From assembly GCA_003134555.1 (NCBI GenBank), contig PLBO01000052.1:1-43647 (forward strand): a DNA stretch of 43,647 bases. Reading direction: 5' to 3'. Source of the stretch: Actinomycetota bacterium (GTDB taxonomy: Bacteria > Actinomycetota > Acidimicrobiia > IMCC26256 > PALSA-610). Made by a program: the position numbers and the translations under genes. Positions within the stretch are counted from its first letter, which is position 1. The number at the start of each line of letters is the position of its first letter. Shown here piece after piece: positions 32,527 through 42,553 of this stretch. The notes beneath the pieces were generated by a model. It did not search any database. It was not told the origin of the DNA and saw only the letters and a list, made by a program, of their open reading frames with translations.

Positions 32527-34037
32527 GCATTCGCTCCCAAATAGGCCGACGACAGGCCGGCTTGGATATCCGTGGGCCGGCCCGCCGCGGTGATCCGGCC
32601 CTGCACCATCACCACGGCGAAATCGGCGACACCCAATACGATGTGGGCGAACTGTTCGACGACGAGGATCGACACACCGGACCGGGCGACGTCGGCGACC
32701 AGCCCGTACAGCTCGTCGACGACTAGTGGCGCGAGACCCATCGACATCTCGTCGAGCAGCAGTGCGACCGGATCGGTCACGAGTGCCCGCGCCATCGCCA
32801 ACATTTGTTGCTCGCCTCCGGACAGGGTTCCGGCGAGCTGAGATCGACGCGGTTCCAGACGCGGGAAGAACGCGTAGGTCCGTTCCTCGATCGGCCCCAG
32901 GGAAAAGCCCGCATAGGTGGCCATGACCAGGTTCTCGCGCACCGTGAGGTTCGGGAACACTCCTCGTCCCTCCGGGATCGCGCACAGCCCGACGCGCGTC
33001 AGCGCGTGGCCGGCCGCACCGTTGACGTGGCGGCCGCCCAGGTGGATGCAGCCACTGCGCGGTGCGATCTGGCCGCTGGCGACTTTCAGTGTCGTGCTCT
33101 TTCCCGCTCCGTTCGGTCCGAGCAGCGCGACGACGGCCCCGCGCGGGAGGGCCAAGTCGATGCCGTGTAGTACCTCGATCTTTCCGTAGGCCGCGGTGAC
33201 GTCGCGAAGCTCCAGCATCGGCACCGCGGGCGGCACGTGGACACGGCGGGCCGGTTGCTCGGCGCCGCGATCGGTTTCGCGCACGCGCACGGGGGCGTGG
33301 CGCGCCCGTGTCGATCCGTCGCCGAGGTACGCGTCGAGCACGGCTTGATCCTGTCGGACTTCGGCCGGAGTGCCCACCGCGAGCACCGTGCCGTAGTCGA
33401 GTACGTTGACCGACTCGGACACGTCCATCACGAGCCCGACGTCGTGTTCGACGAGCAGTACTGCAGTTCCCTCCGCGACGAGCGAGCGCAAGAGCTCGGC
33501 GAACCTCGCGGTCTCACGGTCGCTCAAACCCGAGGCCGGCTCGTCGAGCAACAGCAGCCGCGGGCGGGCTGCGAGGGCGCGGCCCAGCTCGCAGAGGCGG
33601 GCGAGCCCCGTCGGAAGCGTGTCGGCGCGGTCGTCGGCCACCGCGCGCAGTCCGACCCGATCGAGGATGACGTCGGCGTCGTGGTCGGGATCTGCGCGCA
33701 GGTCACGCGCCCAACGCCGCCGGATCTCGGCCGCGACCAGGATGTTCTCGCGGGTGCTGAGGCTCCCGAACACCTCGAGTTGCTGAAATGTGCGCGCGAT
33801 ACCGAGACGGGCCCGGCGGCGCGGCGACTCCTGGGTGATGTCGCGTCCGTCGAGCATCAACGTGCCGCGGTTCACCTCCTGGAGCCCCGTGATCGCGTTG
33901 AAGATGGTGGTCTTGCCGGCACCGTTCGGCCCGATCAGGCCCGTTACGCAGCCGCGCGCGACGTCGAGGTCGACGCCGTCGACGGCTGCGTGTCCGCCGA
34001 AGCGGATCGTGAGCCCGCGGGCCTCAAGCAGGGCCAC
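32523..34037 (-). CDS. Fused branched-chain amino acid-type ABC ATPases (LivG-LivF)
   Basis: A 504-residue protein holding two ABC ATPases in one chain. The LivG-like half (1-~250) has Walker A GPNGAGKTT, and TLPTGLARLCELGRALAARP in place of the usual LSGGQ block, then LLLLDEPASGLSD. The LivF-like half (~273-504) has GPNGAGKSTTLKVASG, signature LSGGEQQMLAMARAL and VALLLDEMSMGLAP. Usually these are separate subunits. The GTG 34037 start overlaps the permease stop by 14 bp, and the end overlaps the small membrane gene. It should power import by the permease encoded at 34024-36057. The substrate may be a branched amino acid, amide, urea or other small acid. Confidence 0.9.
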   Translation of the reverse strand: MALLEARGLTIRFGGHAAVDGVDLDVARGCVTGLIGPNGAGKTTIFNAITGLQEVNRGTLMLDGRDITQESPRRRARLGIARTFQQLEVFGSLSTRENILVAAEIRRRWARDLRADPDHDADVILDRVGLRAVADDRADTLPTGLARLCELGRALAARPRLLLLDEPASGLSDRETARFAELLRSLVAEGTAVLLVEHDVGLVMDVSESVNVLDYGTVLAVGTPAEVRQDQAVLDAYLGDGSTRARHAPVRVRETDRGAEQPARRVHVPPAVPMLELRDVTAAYGKIEVLHGIDLALPRGAVVALLGPNGAGKSTTLKVASGQIAPRSGCIHLGGRHVNGAAGHALTRVGLCAIPEGRGVFPNLTVRENLVMATYAGFSLGPIEERTYAFFPRLEPRRSQLAGTLSGGEQQMLAMARALVTDPVALLLDEMSMGLAPLVVDELYGLVADVARSGVSILVVEQFAHIVLGVADFAVVMVQGRITAAGRPTDIQAGLSSAYLGANA

Positions 34038-36057
34038 TGCAGTCCTTCGTACTGAAGCCCAACTCTCTGTCGAGTACGCGCAGCTCGGACACGGTGACGG
34101 GACCGCGCAGGCCGACGAGCTCGGGGATGACGGGTGACGATGTGGGACGCGACTCGCTCGAACCGCGGAACCTCGGCAAGGAGATGAGCCGCGCGCGAAG
34201 ACCCCGGATCGCGTAGCGCACGTCGCTGGCGACCCCGTCCGGATTGCGACCCAAGCTGATTCCGGCGAGGCCGGGCAACAAGATCATCAGATCGTTGAGC
34301 GACGGGTAGTCGGCCGCGATCTGCGGCATTGCGACGAGCAAGAGCGCACCGATCATGGCGCCTGACACGACGGTGATCCCGCCGACGACCACGAGCAGAA
34401 GTACCGGCAACGCGGAGAGGGCTCCGGTCAACAGGCTGAAGTCGTCCTTGCCGACCGTGCCTTTCCACCCCGCCAGCAGGAACCCGCCGATACCGGCGAT
34501 TGCCGCGGCGAGGGCGAATACCTGCACCTTGGTGCGGGTCAGATCGAGTCCGACCGTGGTGCATGCCGCAGGGCTGTCGCGCATCGCCTGGAGTCGACGG
34601 CCGAACTCGCCGCGTCGCAACGCGGTGACGAACCATGCGAGCGCGACGAACACCACGGCGATCGCGACGAAGTAGGCCTTGTCGCTGGCGAGCGGGCTCC
34701 AACGCACGAACGCACGGCTGTCGGTCGCGAATCCCTGGATCTGCCCGAGCACGTTCTGCTCGACGACCAAGGCGAACGCCATCGTTCCCAGCGCCAGGTA
34801 GAGGTCGCGCAGTCGGAGGCACGGAATCGCGATCACACCGCCGACCACTCCTGCGAACCCCGCGGCCACCAACATGCCCACCGGTGATGCCCCGATCTGG
34901 CCCGGCAACCACGACGCGGCCAACACGCCCAGGCCGGCGAATGCGAGCTGAGCCAACGAGATCTGGCCCGCGTAGCCAATCAGCAGGACGAGCGAAAGCA
35001 TCACGATCGCGATCGCGAGACCCTGTCCGGCCGCTCGCAGCACGGCGCCGTGCATGAACCCCTCCGCGAACCACGCGGCGGTGACGAACGCGAGGCCGCC
35101 CGCAACTGCCGTCCGTATCGACGGCACAACCGACGCCCCGCGCGTGCGCGGCGCCGTCGTGAGCTGGACGCGGTCCTGCGGGAGGAGTAGCAGAACGACG
35201 AACAACATGATGATCGGTAGTGAGTCGTGGATGCTCTGCATCCAAACGGGCACGTGCGGCATCTTGCTCAGGCCCCAGTCGAAATAGCTGAGCGTCAGTC
35301 CGAGGATCACCGCGCCCAGGGCGGTGAACGGCAGGCTGCGCAAGCGGCCGACGGCGGCGACCGCGTAGGCGCTGATGACGAGCAAGGTCAGGCGGACGAC
35401 GTCGAGCGCGAGGATCGGCGCGAGCAGGATGCCGGCGAGCACCGCCAGCATGCAGCCCACGACCCAGCTCGCGGCCGAGGCCACGGCGGGGTTCTCTCCG
35501 TTGAGGCGCGCCAAATCGCGGTCGTCGACCACCGCGCGCATGGCGATGCCGATGCGCGTGCCCGCGAGGAGCGTCCACAGCCCGAACGCGACCGCGACCG
35601 AGATTGCGAGCACGATGAAGTAGTGCCACGGAATGGCTGTGCCGGCGAGGGTCAACACCTTGGATTGATAGAACCTCGGGAGTGCCGGTGTCGCGGCGAA
35701 CTTGTTCGGCGCCCACACCACCGAGCCGATGCCGAGCAGCGTGACCAGCAGCCCGATCGTGACGACGATATTGGTGATCGTGGCCGCGCCGCCGAGATGT
35801 CGCATGATCAACCGCTCGATCACCAGGCCCATGATCGGTGCCTCGACGAGCAGCACAGCTGCGAACGCGACCGGCGCCGGCAACTGGCGTTGGACCCGCA
35901 GCTCCCAATACGTGAACGCGCCGATCATCGCCACCGCGCCGTGCGCGAAGTTGAAGATGCCCGACGCGCTGTAGGTGACGACGAGCCCGCTCGCGGCGAT
36001 GAAGTAGACGCCAGAGAACGCGAGGCCGAAGATCGTGTAGCGCCAGAACTCGCTCAT
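34024..36057 (-). CDS. Fused ABC permease (LivH-LivM type)
   Basis: A 677-residue permease joining a LivH-like half (about 1-300; GIFNFAHGAVAMIGAFTYWE, GLVIERLIMRHL) to a LivM-like half (about 320-610; LIGYAGQISLAQLAFAGLGV, TRTKVQVFALAAAIAGIGGF). Each half has about eight membrane helices. About 60 residues of polar tail follow. ATG 36057 overlaps the substrate-binding-protein stop as ATGA. The three transporter genes are thus tightly coupled: binding protein, permease, ATPase. Fusions of both permeases and of both ATPases are the notable feature. Confidence 0.9.
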   Translation of the reverse strand: MSEFWRYTIFGLAFSGVYFIAASGLVVTYSASGIFNFAHGAVAMIGAFTYWELRVQRQLPAPVAFAAVLLVEAPIMGLVIERLIMRHLGGAATITNIVVTIGLLVTLLGIGSVVWAPNKFAATPALPRFYQSKVLTLAGTAIPWHYFIVLAISVAVAFGLWTLLAGTRIGIAMRAVVDDRDLARLNGENPAVASAASWVVGCMLAVLAGILLAPILALDVVRLTLLVISAYAVAAVGRLRSLPFTALGAVILGLTLSYFDWGLSKMPHVPVWMQSIHDSLPIIMLFVVLLLLPQDRVQLTTAPRTRGASVVPSIRTAVAGGLAFVTAAWFAEGFMHGAVLRAAGQGLAIAIVMLSLVLLIGYAGQISLAQLAFAGLGVLAASWLPGQIGASPVGMLVAAGFAGVVGGVIAIPCLRLRDLYLALGTMAFALVVEQNVLGQIQGFATDSRAFVRWSPLASDKAYFVAIAVVFVALAWFVTALRRGEFGRRLQAMRDSPAACTTVGLDLTRTKVQVFALAAAIAGIGGFLLAGWKGTVGKDDFSLLTGALSALPVLLLVVVGGITVVSGAMIGALLLVAMPQIAADYPSLNDLMILLPGLAGISLGRNPDGVASDVRYAIRGLRARLISLPRFRGSSESRPTSSPVIPELVGLRGPVTVSELRVLDRELGFSTKDCSGPA

Positions 36058-37457
36058 CGTCCGAAGCCCGGCGGCAGGGACTCGTAGCTCTTCTGCATCT
36101 GCACCGAGTTGGCGTCGCTGCAGTCGAAGCCCGAGGTTCCGTCGGTCGGCAGCTTGGGCCAGTACCTCACGAATGTTGCCCCGTTGACCTGCATGTAGAG
36201 GAAGCAACGGAGGCCCCGATTGTCACCAGGGTCGGCGGGTGCCTGCAGACCGCCGCCGTCCCAGTGCTTGATCGTCTTCAGCCGGCTCAAGAGCCCGTCG
36301 CGGGTCAGGTCGGATCCCAATGCGGTTGCCGCTTGCGCGAAGAGCAATCCCGCGGAGAACGCCTGCACCCCGAGTGTGGTCGGGGGCGTGTGCGGCGAGG
36401 CGGCCTTCAGCCAACGGAGGTACACCTGCAGCGCCGGGCTGCGGTCGGCCTCCTCGAACGGAACGGTGTTCGTGAGGACCAGCGCGCCGTTGGTTCCGGG
36501 CTTCCCCGGAAGACTCTCGTCGTAGAACTGCTGACCGAGGTCGACCACCGTCGGTTTCCATCCCGCGTCGCTGGCGGCCTGCAGGAGATGCTCCATCTCG
36601 GTCAGTGTGGTGACGTCGGTGATCCAGGCGACGTGAGCGTCCTGGAGGCCGGCGACGATCGGACCCCAGTTCTGCACCAACACGTCAGTCGGATTCGCGT
36701 ACACGAAGTCGAATCCGGCGGCCTGCTCGAAAGCGTCGCGTTGACGGGCTGCTTGGGTTCGCCCGACGGGCAGGTTCGGCCACAGGATCGCGGCTTTCTT
36801 TACTGCGTCGGGGAAATGCGCCGCGATGAACTTCCCGGGACCGACCGCGTACTCCGTGCCGGGGTTGGGTACGGGTGAGAACAGTCGCGGCGACAACCCC
36901 TTGACGTACGTCGCAGTGTACGCCGCGACCTCGACCAACCCGCACTGCACCATCGTCACCGCGCCCTGATCGTCTTGCACGGAGCCCGAACCGACCAGCG
37001 CAAAGATGTGGTCATCACACGCCTGTCTCATCGCGTCGCCCTCGTTGAGGATCTTCGAGTCGTAGTGCTTGAGCACGAGGCGGCGTCCGTTGATCCCGCC
37101 GAGGCTGTTGCAGAACTGGACGAAGGCTTCGACGGAACCGTCGATACCCGCGGTCGGCACGGCGACGACACCCGACTTGTCGGAGATGACGCCGATCGTG
37201 AGCGTGGTATCGGTGACGCCCTTGTCGGTGGCGCCGTGCGCAGGATGGCCCGAGCCGCAAACGGGCGCGAGCGTGCCGACGGCGCCGCTCGAAGCGTGGC
37301 CACCCGAGACCGCCGTACTCGACGTGGCGCCGCCGCTTCCCGCTTCGCCACCGGGCGGCGGACCGCTCTGGCGCGAACCGCACGACGCGACCAGGCATAA
37401 TCCCGCGATGAGAACGAGCGCGACCCGTCGCTGCCGCTGTGCGCCGCCGTGTCCCAC
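36054..37457 (-). CDS. Substrate-binding lipoprotein of the Liv-type ABC transporter
   Basis: A 467-residue extracytoplasmic receptor. The lipobox is in ALVLIAGLCLVASCGS (Cys about residue 26), followed by a Gly/Ser-rich linker. The type I periplasmic-binding fold starts near DTTLTIGVISDKSGVVA and includes VEAFVQFCNSLGGINGRRL and VGRTQAARQRDAFEQAAGF. The C-terminal lobe has several cysteines (RCFLYMQV, GFDCSDAN). GTG 37457 was chosen because it immediately precedes the signal peptide; the in-frame extension to 37931 is an Arg-rich shadow. It is the first gene of a four-gene unit with permease, ATPase and a small membrane protein. The ligand is not predictable. Confidence 0.87.
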   Translation of the reverse strand: MGHGGAQRQRRVALVLIAGLCLVASCGSRQSGPPPGGEAGSGGATSSTAVSGGHASSGAVGTLAPVCGSGHPAHGATDKGVTDTTLTIGVISDKSGVVAVPTAGIDGSVEAFVQFCNSLGGINGRRLVLKHYDSKILNEGDAMRQACDDHIFALVGSGSVQDDQGAVTMVQCGLVEVAAYTATYVKGLSPRLFSPVPNPGTEYAVGPGKFIAAHFPDAVKKAAILWPNLPVGRTQAARQRDAFEQAAGFDFVYANPTDVLVQNWGPIVAGLQDAHVAWITDVTTLTEMEHLLQAASDAGWKPTVVDLGQQFYDESLPGKPGTNGALVLTNTVPFEEADRSPALQVYLRWLKAASPHTPPTTLGVQAFSAGLLFAQAATALGSDLTRDGLLSRLKTIKHWDGGGLQAPADPGDNRGLRCFLYMQVNGATFVRYWPKLPTDGTSGFDCSDANSVQMQKSYESLPPGFGR

Positions 37458-37626
37458 CTTGCCCCCCGGGTCGTTCGCTCCCGCCACTCGTCGCCGGGGA
37501 ATCCCCACGGCGACGGAGCACGTACGCCACCACGAGCGTGCCCGAGATCGATGATCCCGCAATCGGCCGCCCGCGAAAAGAGCCGCGAGCCCAGGGTCTG
37601 ACGGTCGAAGGTCCGCGCGATCCCCG

Positions 37627-38553
37627 TCAACCCTCGGGGTTCGCCTCGCCGGGCACGGCGTTCCAGCATTCCAGCAAAGCAGCGAAGACCTCGTTCGCGA
37701 CGTCCAGCGCGCCGAGATGGCTCTCACTATGGCGTACGCGAAGCTCCGAATCCGGGACGAGCCTCGCCATGTGCGTCGCGTGTGCGAGAGGAACGATGTT
37801 GTCGGCGTCACCATGCCAAAATCGAATCGGAACCCGAAGCTCCTGCAACGAGAATCCCCAATGCCTCGCGAAGAGCAACAGGTCGAGAATCGGCGCATCG
37901 AAGCGCGCGCGCGATGAACGCACGAGATCATCGAGGAACATCTCCTTCATTTCCGGCCTTCGGAACACGCGCTGGTCGCCCGCGGGTGAGATCAGGATGT
38001 ACAGATCGAAGAGCTGCGAACGCAACGGCAGAAGGAACCGTGTGCCGAGATGCAGCGCACGAGCGGCAAGACCTCGCACCGGCTGCAGCAACGGAGCGAA
38101 GTGGCGCGCGAGCCCGATCGCACCACCTCCGATCGCATCGGCCCCGCGCGTCGGTGCGACGCCGCCCAACACGGCGCCGGCAACCATGCGAGCCGGGAAC
38201 CGAGCGGCACACGCGAGGACGTACGGACCGCCACCCGAGAGGCCGATGCACGCGAAGCGCTCGATACCGAGTTGATCGGCAATGACTTCCACATCGGCCG
38301 CCCACTCGGCCACGTCGTCGAACAAGTGCACTGTCGAATCACCGATTCCCGGTCGTTCGAGCATGATGAGACGGATGCCGAGATCCTGCGCGGCCACTCG
38401 TGCCGCGGGCGCGATCTGCCCCCGCCCACCCGGCGTCCCGTGGAACCAAAAGATCGGGACCCCGTCGGCCCGACCGTATTCGGCGAATCCGAGTTGCCGA
38501 CGACCCGAAAGTCGGTAGACCCCCACAAGACGCGCTTCCGGCTGCACTCCCAC
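37627..38553 (-). CDS. Alpha/beta hydrolase
   Basis: A 308-residue hydrolase with a complete fold. It has the oxyanion strand IFWFHGTPGGRGQI, nucleophile elbow CIGLSGGGPYVLA (G-x-S-x-G), cap region, acid residue in RFWHGDADNIVPL, and catalytic His near RHSESHLGALD. The start at GTG 38553 gives MGVQPEARLVGVYRLSG, a normal N-terminus. It lies downstream of a second (frameshifted) hydrolase and upstream of the transporter genes. The substrate is unknown; the lipid setting suggests esters, as inference. Confidence 0.85.
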   Translation of the reverse strand: MGVQPEARLVGVYRLSGRRQLGFAEYGRADGVPIFWFHGTPGGRGQIAPAARVAAQDLGIRLIMLERPGIGDSTVHLFDDVAEWAADVEVIADQLGIERFACIGLSGGGPYVLACAARFPARMVAGAVLGGVAPTRGADAIGGGAIGLARHFAPLLQPVRGLAARALHLGTRFLLPLRSQLFDLYILISPAGDQRVFRRPEMKEMFLDDLVRSSRARFDAPILDLLLFARHWGFSLQELRVPIRFWHGDADNIVPLAHATHMARLVPDSELRVRHSESHLGALDVANEVFAALLECWNAVPGEANPEG

Positions 38554-38660
38554 ATTGCAAGTGTCACACCGTCGAAGCCCGCTCTTGGGCTCGAAGTCGC
38601 CGGACCTTCGTCACTTTTCGCGGGTCGCGCGCGTCGGTGTCGGTGTCGGTGTCGATTGGC

Positions 38661-39577
38661 TCAGGCGTTGGCGCGCCACGCGACGTCGCGGCAGGCGCTC
38701 AGCATCGGCGCCGTGAAGGTCGCCCGCGCGCACGCGGTGTGACCGCCATCGTGCTCGACGAGTCGGGCGCCCGGGATGTTCGTGACAAACGCGGTCTGGC
38801 GAGCCGGGTCGACGAGGCGGTCGCGGTTGGTGCGAAGGACCGTGGTCGGGACGTCGATATCGCCGATCCAACTGCGGGAGTCGAACCGCGTGATGCTGCG
38901 CGCGGCCTCGGTGAGCATGCGCACGTCGTGGCGACGCATCTCCTGGGCGGTCCATTCGAGGAAGCCGGCCGGACGATCGGCGCGGACGCGACGTAGCAAG
39001 TTCGCGCCTGCGGCCGGGACCGCGGCGAGTTGGCCGGCGACGCGCGTCAGTGCGGCGAGCGTCGCAAGGGATGCATCCGTCAGGTGCCGGGACTCCGCCG
39101 AGTACGCGGGCGCGGTCGCGCAGAGCACGAGGCCTGCGACCTTGTCGGGGTGACGCCGCCACAGCAGCTGTGCCACCGAGCCGCCCATCGAGTAGCCCAC
39201 GGCGATCGCCTTGGTGGCGCCGAGTTCGTTCAGGAGCGCCGCGACGTCATCGGCACAGTCTGTGAGACGCATGTGCCGGCGGGAGCGGATACCTCGAGCA
39301 TGGCCGCGTAGGTCGGGCGCGACCACATGGAACTCCCGGCTCAGCGCGTCGAACGTACGAAACCAGTTGAGCCCGCCGCTCGCGACGAACCCGTGGAGCA
39401 AGAGGAGGGTCGGCGCCCCGGGCGGACCGGCGACCTCGCGAAGAAAGGTGGTCCCGCGTCCCGCACCCGGCGGCCGAACGGCACGGCGGGACCGATCCGT
39501 CCGTCGGCGCGGACGACCGGCGCGGGCACGGCATCGCCGACCACCAGCCGGAGCAGATCCGAAGCCGTTCGCTGCAT
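38661..39577 (-). pseudogene. Alpha/beta hydrolase, frameshifted near the N-terminus
   Basis: The N-terminus begins at ATG 39577 (MQRTASDLLRLVVGDAVPAP, then RIGPAVPFGR). The rest of the fold is in the next frame from about 39480: RGTTFLREVAGPPGAPTLLL, then LHGFVASGGLNWFRTF, nucleophile AVGYSMGGSVAQLL, acid in VLRTNRDRLVDPA and His in EHDGGHTACARA, ending at 38661. One base is missing or added around 39480 in a GC-rich run. All catalytic residues are intact, so this may be an assembly indel. It is convergent to nothing and co-directional with the hydrolase at 37627. Confidence 0.78.
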
Positions 39578-39648
39578 GTGCCCCCCCAGCGTCACGCGAA
39601 CCACCAGGTTGCCACGAATCGTCTGTGGCCGCGGAACAAGCGCCCCCG

Positions 39649-40461
39649 CTAGAGATCTTCCAGGCCGAGATCGAGGTTGGGCTGGTCGAGCCCACCGTCG
39701 ACCTCCAACACCTTGCCCGTCACGTACGCCGAAGCGGGCGACGCGAGATAGACGACTGCCGCCGCGACGTCTTCGGCTTCGCCGATGCTGTGCAATGGTG
39801 TGGCGTCCTCCATCGCCGCGCGCACATCGTCGTTCTGCACGACGAACTCCAGCGCCGACGTCGCCACGGAGCCGACGGCGATGGCGTTGACCCGGATCCG
39901 TGGTGCGAGATCACGCGCCGCGAGGCGCGTGTAATGCGCGAGCGCGGCCTTCGCCGCACCGTATGCCAGATACCCCCGCCCGCTCACGCGTCCCATTATC
40001 GAGGAGATGTTGACGATCGTCCCGCCCCCGCTCGCGAGCATGAGCGGCACCGCAGCACGGCACAGCGCATGTGCAGTCGCGACGTTGAAATGAAAGGCCT
40101 CCTCCATGTACTCCGTCGTCGTGTCGAGAAACGCGTTGGGGATTGTGCCGCCGACATTGTTGATGACCACGTCGAGCCGGCCGAAGGACTCGTACGCGGC
40201 GTTCGCCAGCCCGGCCACGTTGTCGAGATCGGACAGGTCGGCCGGTACCACCAGCGCCCGTCGTCCCGCGCTCCTGATCCGTGCCGCCACCTCCTCGAGC
40301 TGCGGGGCCGTACGGGACGACACGACGACGTCGGCGCCTGCCTCCGCGACAGCCACGGCGCTAGCTGCGCCGATCCCGCGACCCGCGCCGGTTACGACCG
40401 CGACGCGGTCGGTGAGCAGAAATCGCTCGAGGATCTTCGCGTGGGCATACGGGACACTCAT
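39649..40461 (-). CDS. Short-chain dehydrogenase/reductase (SDR)
   Basis: A 270-residue classical SDR that uses NAD(P) to oxidise an alcohol or reduce a ketone. It shows the cofactor motif TGAGRGIG at 24-31, the NNVGG motif, and the catalytic Ser (NISSIMGRV) with Tyr-x-x-x-Lys (AYGAAKAAL). The C-terminus ([13 protein letters not shown]) is typical of FabG-like enzymes. ATG 40461 is the start; the frame to 40539 has no pattern. Its neighbours are WS/DGAT and hydrolase genes, so fatty or steroid-like substrates are plausible. Confidence 0.88.
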   Translation of the reverse strand: MSVPYAHAKILERFLLTDRVAVVTGAGRGIGAASAVAVAEAGADVVVSSRTAPQLEEVAARIRSAGRRALVVPADLSDLDNVAGLANAAYESFGRLDVVINNVGGTIPNAFLDTTTEYMEEAFHFNVATAHALCRAAVPLMLASGGGTIVNISSIMGRVSGRGYLAYGAAKAALAHYTRLAARDLAPRIRVNAIAVGSVATSALEFVVQNDDVRAAMEDATPLHSIGEAEDVAAAVVYLASPASAYVTGKVLEVDGGLDQPNLDLGLEDL

Positions 40462-40689
40462 GATGAGATCATGCGCCGGATCGCGCGCCACCGCCAAGTG
40501 GCCACAACGGCAACGACCGCCTCGCTCGGTTGGTTGCAAAGAGATGACCTAAGCCTCTGGGACTGGCGCCGGGGGCGTCGGATGCTTGGGGCGGAGGTAC
40601 GCAGATCGAGCGGTTGCGAGGTCAGAGTTCTTGGTGCTCACACACCAGAAACAGTCGGCAACGCACCATCGTTCGGATGAGGGGCGCGC

Positions 40690-42099
40690 ATGCGAAAAGC
40701 AGGGGGCATCGATAGTACGTTCCTCGCGCTGGAGACGCACGATCATCCGCTCCATGTGATGGCAGTGTTGATACTCGACGCGACGACCGTCCCCGGCGGC
40801 TACTCGTTCGAGGGTCTGATGGATTTCGCCGCCGATCGGTTGGGCGGGATCCCGCCGTTCCGAAAGAAGCTCGTTCCCGTACCGTTCGGTGTCGGACGTC
40901 CGCGTTGGGTCGACGTCGAGGTCGACCTGAACGATCACCTGCACCGGGTGATCTTCGACGGAGGCGGTCTCCCTGAACTCGCACGCTTCGTCGCCGACCT
41001 CGAGCCCGTACCCCTGGACCGAGACCGCCCGCTTTGGAGCATGTACGCGGTCGAAGGGCTCGACCACGACACGGTCGCGGTGGTCGCGAAGGTGCACCAC
41101 GCGCTGATGGACGGCGTCGGCGGTATGCAGTTCATGGCGAGCATGTTCTCGCTCACGCCGACGCCGGAGCCGGTCGTACTCATCGGTGACGACGAAGAGC
41201 GGACTCCTCCACCGTGGGAGCGGCTCCTGCGCGCGGTGCCCGAGATCGCGACCGCGCCGCTGCGCGTGGCCCGTGCGCTCGTGTCGTCGACTCGAGCGGT
41301 GCGGCACGTGCGCGACGAGTTCGGTGCCGACGAGACCCTTGCGCTTCCTGCGTCGGCACCGCACATGCGCTGGAACGATCCCCTCGGTCCTGGCCGAGCG
41401 ATCGCGTTCGCTTCCCTTCCTCTGCACGACGTCAAAGTCGTCGGCCGGGCAGCCGGCGCGACCGTCAACGACGTCGTGCTCGGCGTGCTCGGTGGCGCTG
41501 CCCGGTCGTATCTCGAAGCGCGCGGCGAGCTCCCCGATCGCGCACTCGTCGCCGCAGTCCCCGTGTCGGTCCGCGGGCCCAACGAAGACGTGAACGAGGT
41601 CGCCAACGCGGTAAGTCTCATGTTCACGTCCCTCGGTACCAACATCGCCGATCCCCTCGCCCGGATCGAGGCCGTGCACTCAAGCGCGCACGGCGCCAAG
41701 CACCTGCAAGGTGCGATCGGCCCCGACGCGTTCCTGCAGTGGCTCGAGACGCCGAGTCCGTTCGTCATCGCGGCGGCCGCGCGCCTGTACGTCGGGCTCC
41801 ACCTCGCTTCCCGAACGCCCGCGATCATGAACCTGTTGGTCTCGAACGTGCCCGGGCCGCCGGTCACGCTCTTCTTCGGCGGCGCGCGCCTGCTCGCGCT
41901 CTACCCCCTCGGCCCGATATACGATGGCGTCGGTCTCAACATCACCGTTGTGAGCAGCGCCGACACCATCGGCTTTGGGTTCGTCACATGCCCTGACTTG
42001 ATATCCGACGTCGATGATCTCGCGGCCGCCGTCACCGACGAGTTCACCAAACTCCGCCGCGCAGTCGAAACTGCCGGCACGGGGGAGCCCGTCTACTGA
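40690..42099 (+). CDS. WS/DGAT-family acyltransferase
   Basis: A 469-residue intact paralogue of the acyltransferases at 27474 and 28957. Motifs are GIDSTFLALETHDHPLHVMA, RPLWSMYAVEG, the active site VAKVHHALMDGVGG (HHxxxDG), TVNDVVLGVLGGAARSYLEA and LVSNVPGPPVTLFFGGARL. The ATG at 40690 follows GAGGGG. It diverges from the SDR gene across about 228 bp. Three copies of this family in 15 kb suggest active neutral-lipid storage. Confidence 0.92.
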   Translation: MRKAGGIDSTFLALETHDHPLHVMAVLILDATTVPGGYSFEGLMDFAADRLGGIPPFRKKLVPVPFGVGRPRWVDVEVDLNDHLHRVIFDGGGLPELARFVADLEPVPLDRDRPLWSMYAVEGLDHDTVAVVAKVHHALMDGVGGMQFMASMFSLTPTPEPVVLIGDDEERTPPPWERLLRAVPEIATAPLRVARALVSSTRAVRHVRDEFGADETLALPASAPHMRWNDPLGPGRAIAFASLPLHDVKVVGRAAGATVNDVVLGVLGGAARSYLEARGELPDRALVAAVPVSVRGPNEDVNEVANAVSLMFTSLGTNIADPLARIEAVHSSAHGAKHLQGAIGPDAFLQWLETPSPFVIAAAARLYVGLHLASRTPAIMNLLVSNVPGPPVTLFFGGARLLALYPLGPIYDGVGLNITVVSSADTIGFGFVTCPDLISDVDDLAAAVTDEFTKLRRAVETAGTGEPVY

Positions 42100-42338
42100 A
42101 CGGGCACGAGATCGGGCCATTCGCCCCTACAACTCCGTGAACGCAAACGCGCGCCTCACGACTTCGTTCGCCGGCAAGGCCGAGGTGGAACGCGCTGGTT
42201 CAAGTGGTCGAGCCGATGGCATGGCGAGGCGGGACGTTCCGCTATCTCGTCGTAAAGCGGCGGCGAACCCGACGGGCTCTTCCGTGCGGCTAGCTATCGC
42301 GTCATGACTGCGGTGCAGTCCGCCGGCTTCGCAGCGAC

Positions 42339-42368
42339 GCCGCCGCCGGCGTCGGGTGCTCAACCCGA
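42339..42368. repeat. 30-bp dispersed repeat with hairpin, copy 2
   Basis: Identical over 30 bases to 26015-26044, including the hairpin TCGGGT-GCTCA-ACCCGA at 42352-42368. It lies about 240 bp after the WS/DGAT stop in non-coding sequence. Confidence 0.7.
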
Positions 42369-42553
42369 CGGTCGTACCGCTCGCCTGCCACAGACTCGAA
42401 ACCGTTGGCTTTCAAGTTCGATCGGCGACGCGTTGATGGAGTGTCGTATCCGGCGGCCGAGGCACGCTGGACCGATCGCGTCGTCATGGGTATTGTCCCG
42501 CGACAGCGGAGCGGGGCTAGGTGCCAAAAGATGAAGCAGAGCTCTACCCGGTA

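Noticed and set aside
32527-32985. N-terminal extension of the small membrane protein
   Set aside because: It is a shadow of the fused ATPase gene; the ATGA overlap fixes the start at 32526.
37458-37931. N-terminal extension of the substrate-binding protein
   Set aside because: Arg-rich shadow of the neighbouring hydrolase; the signal peptide and lipobox begin at 37457.
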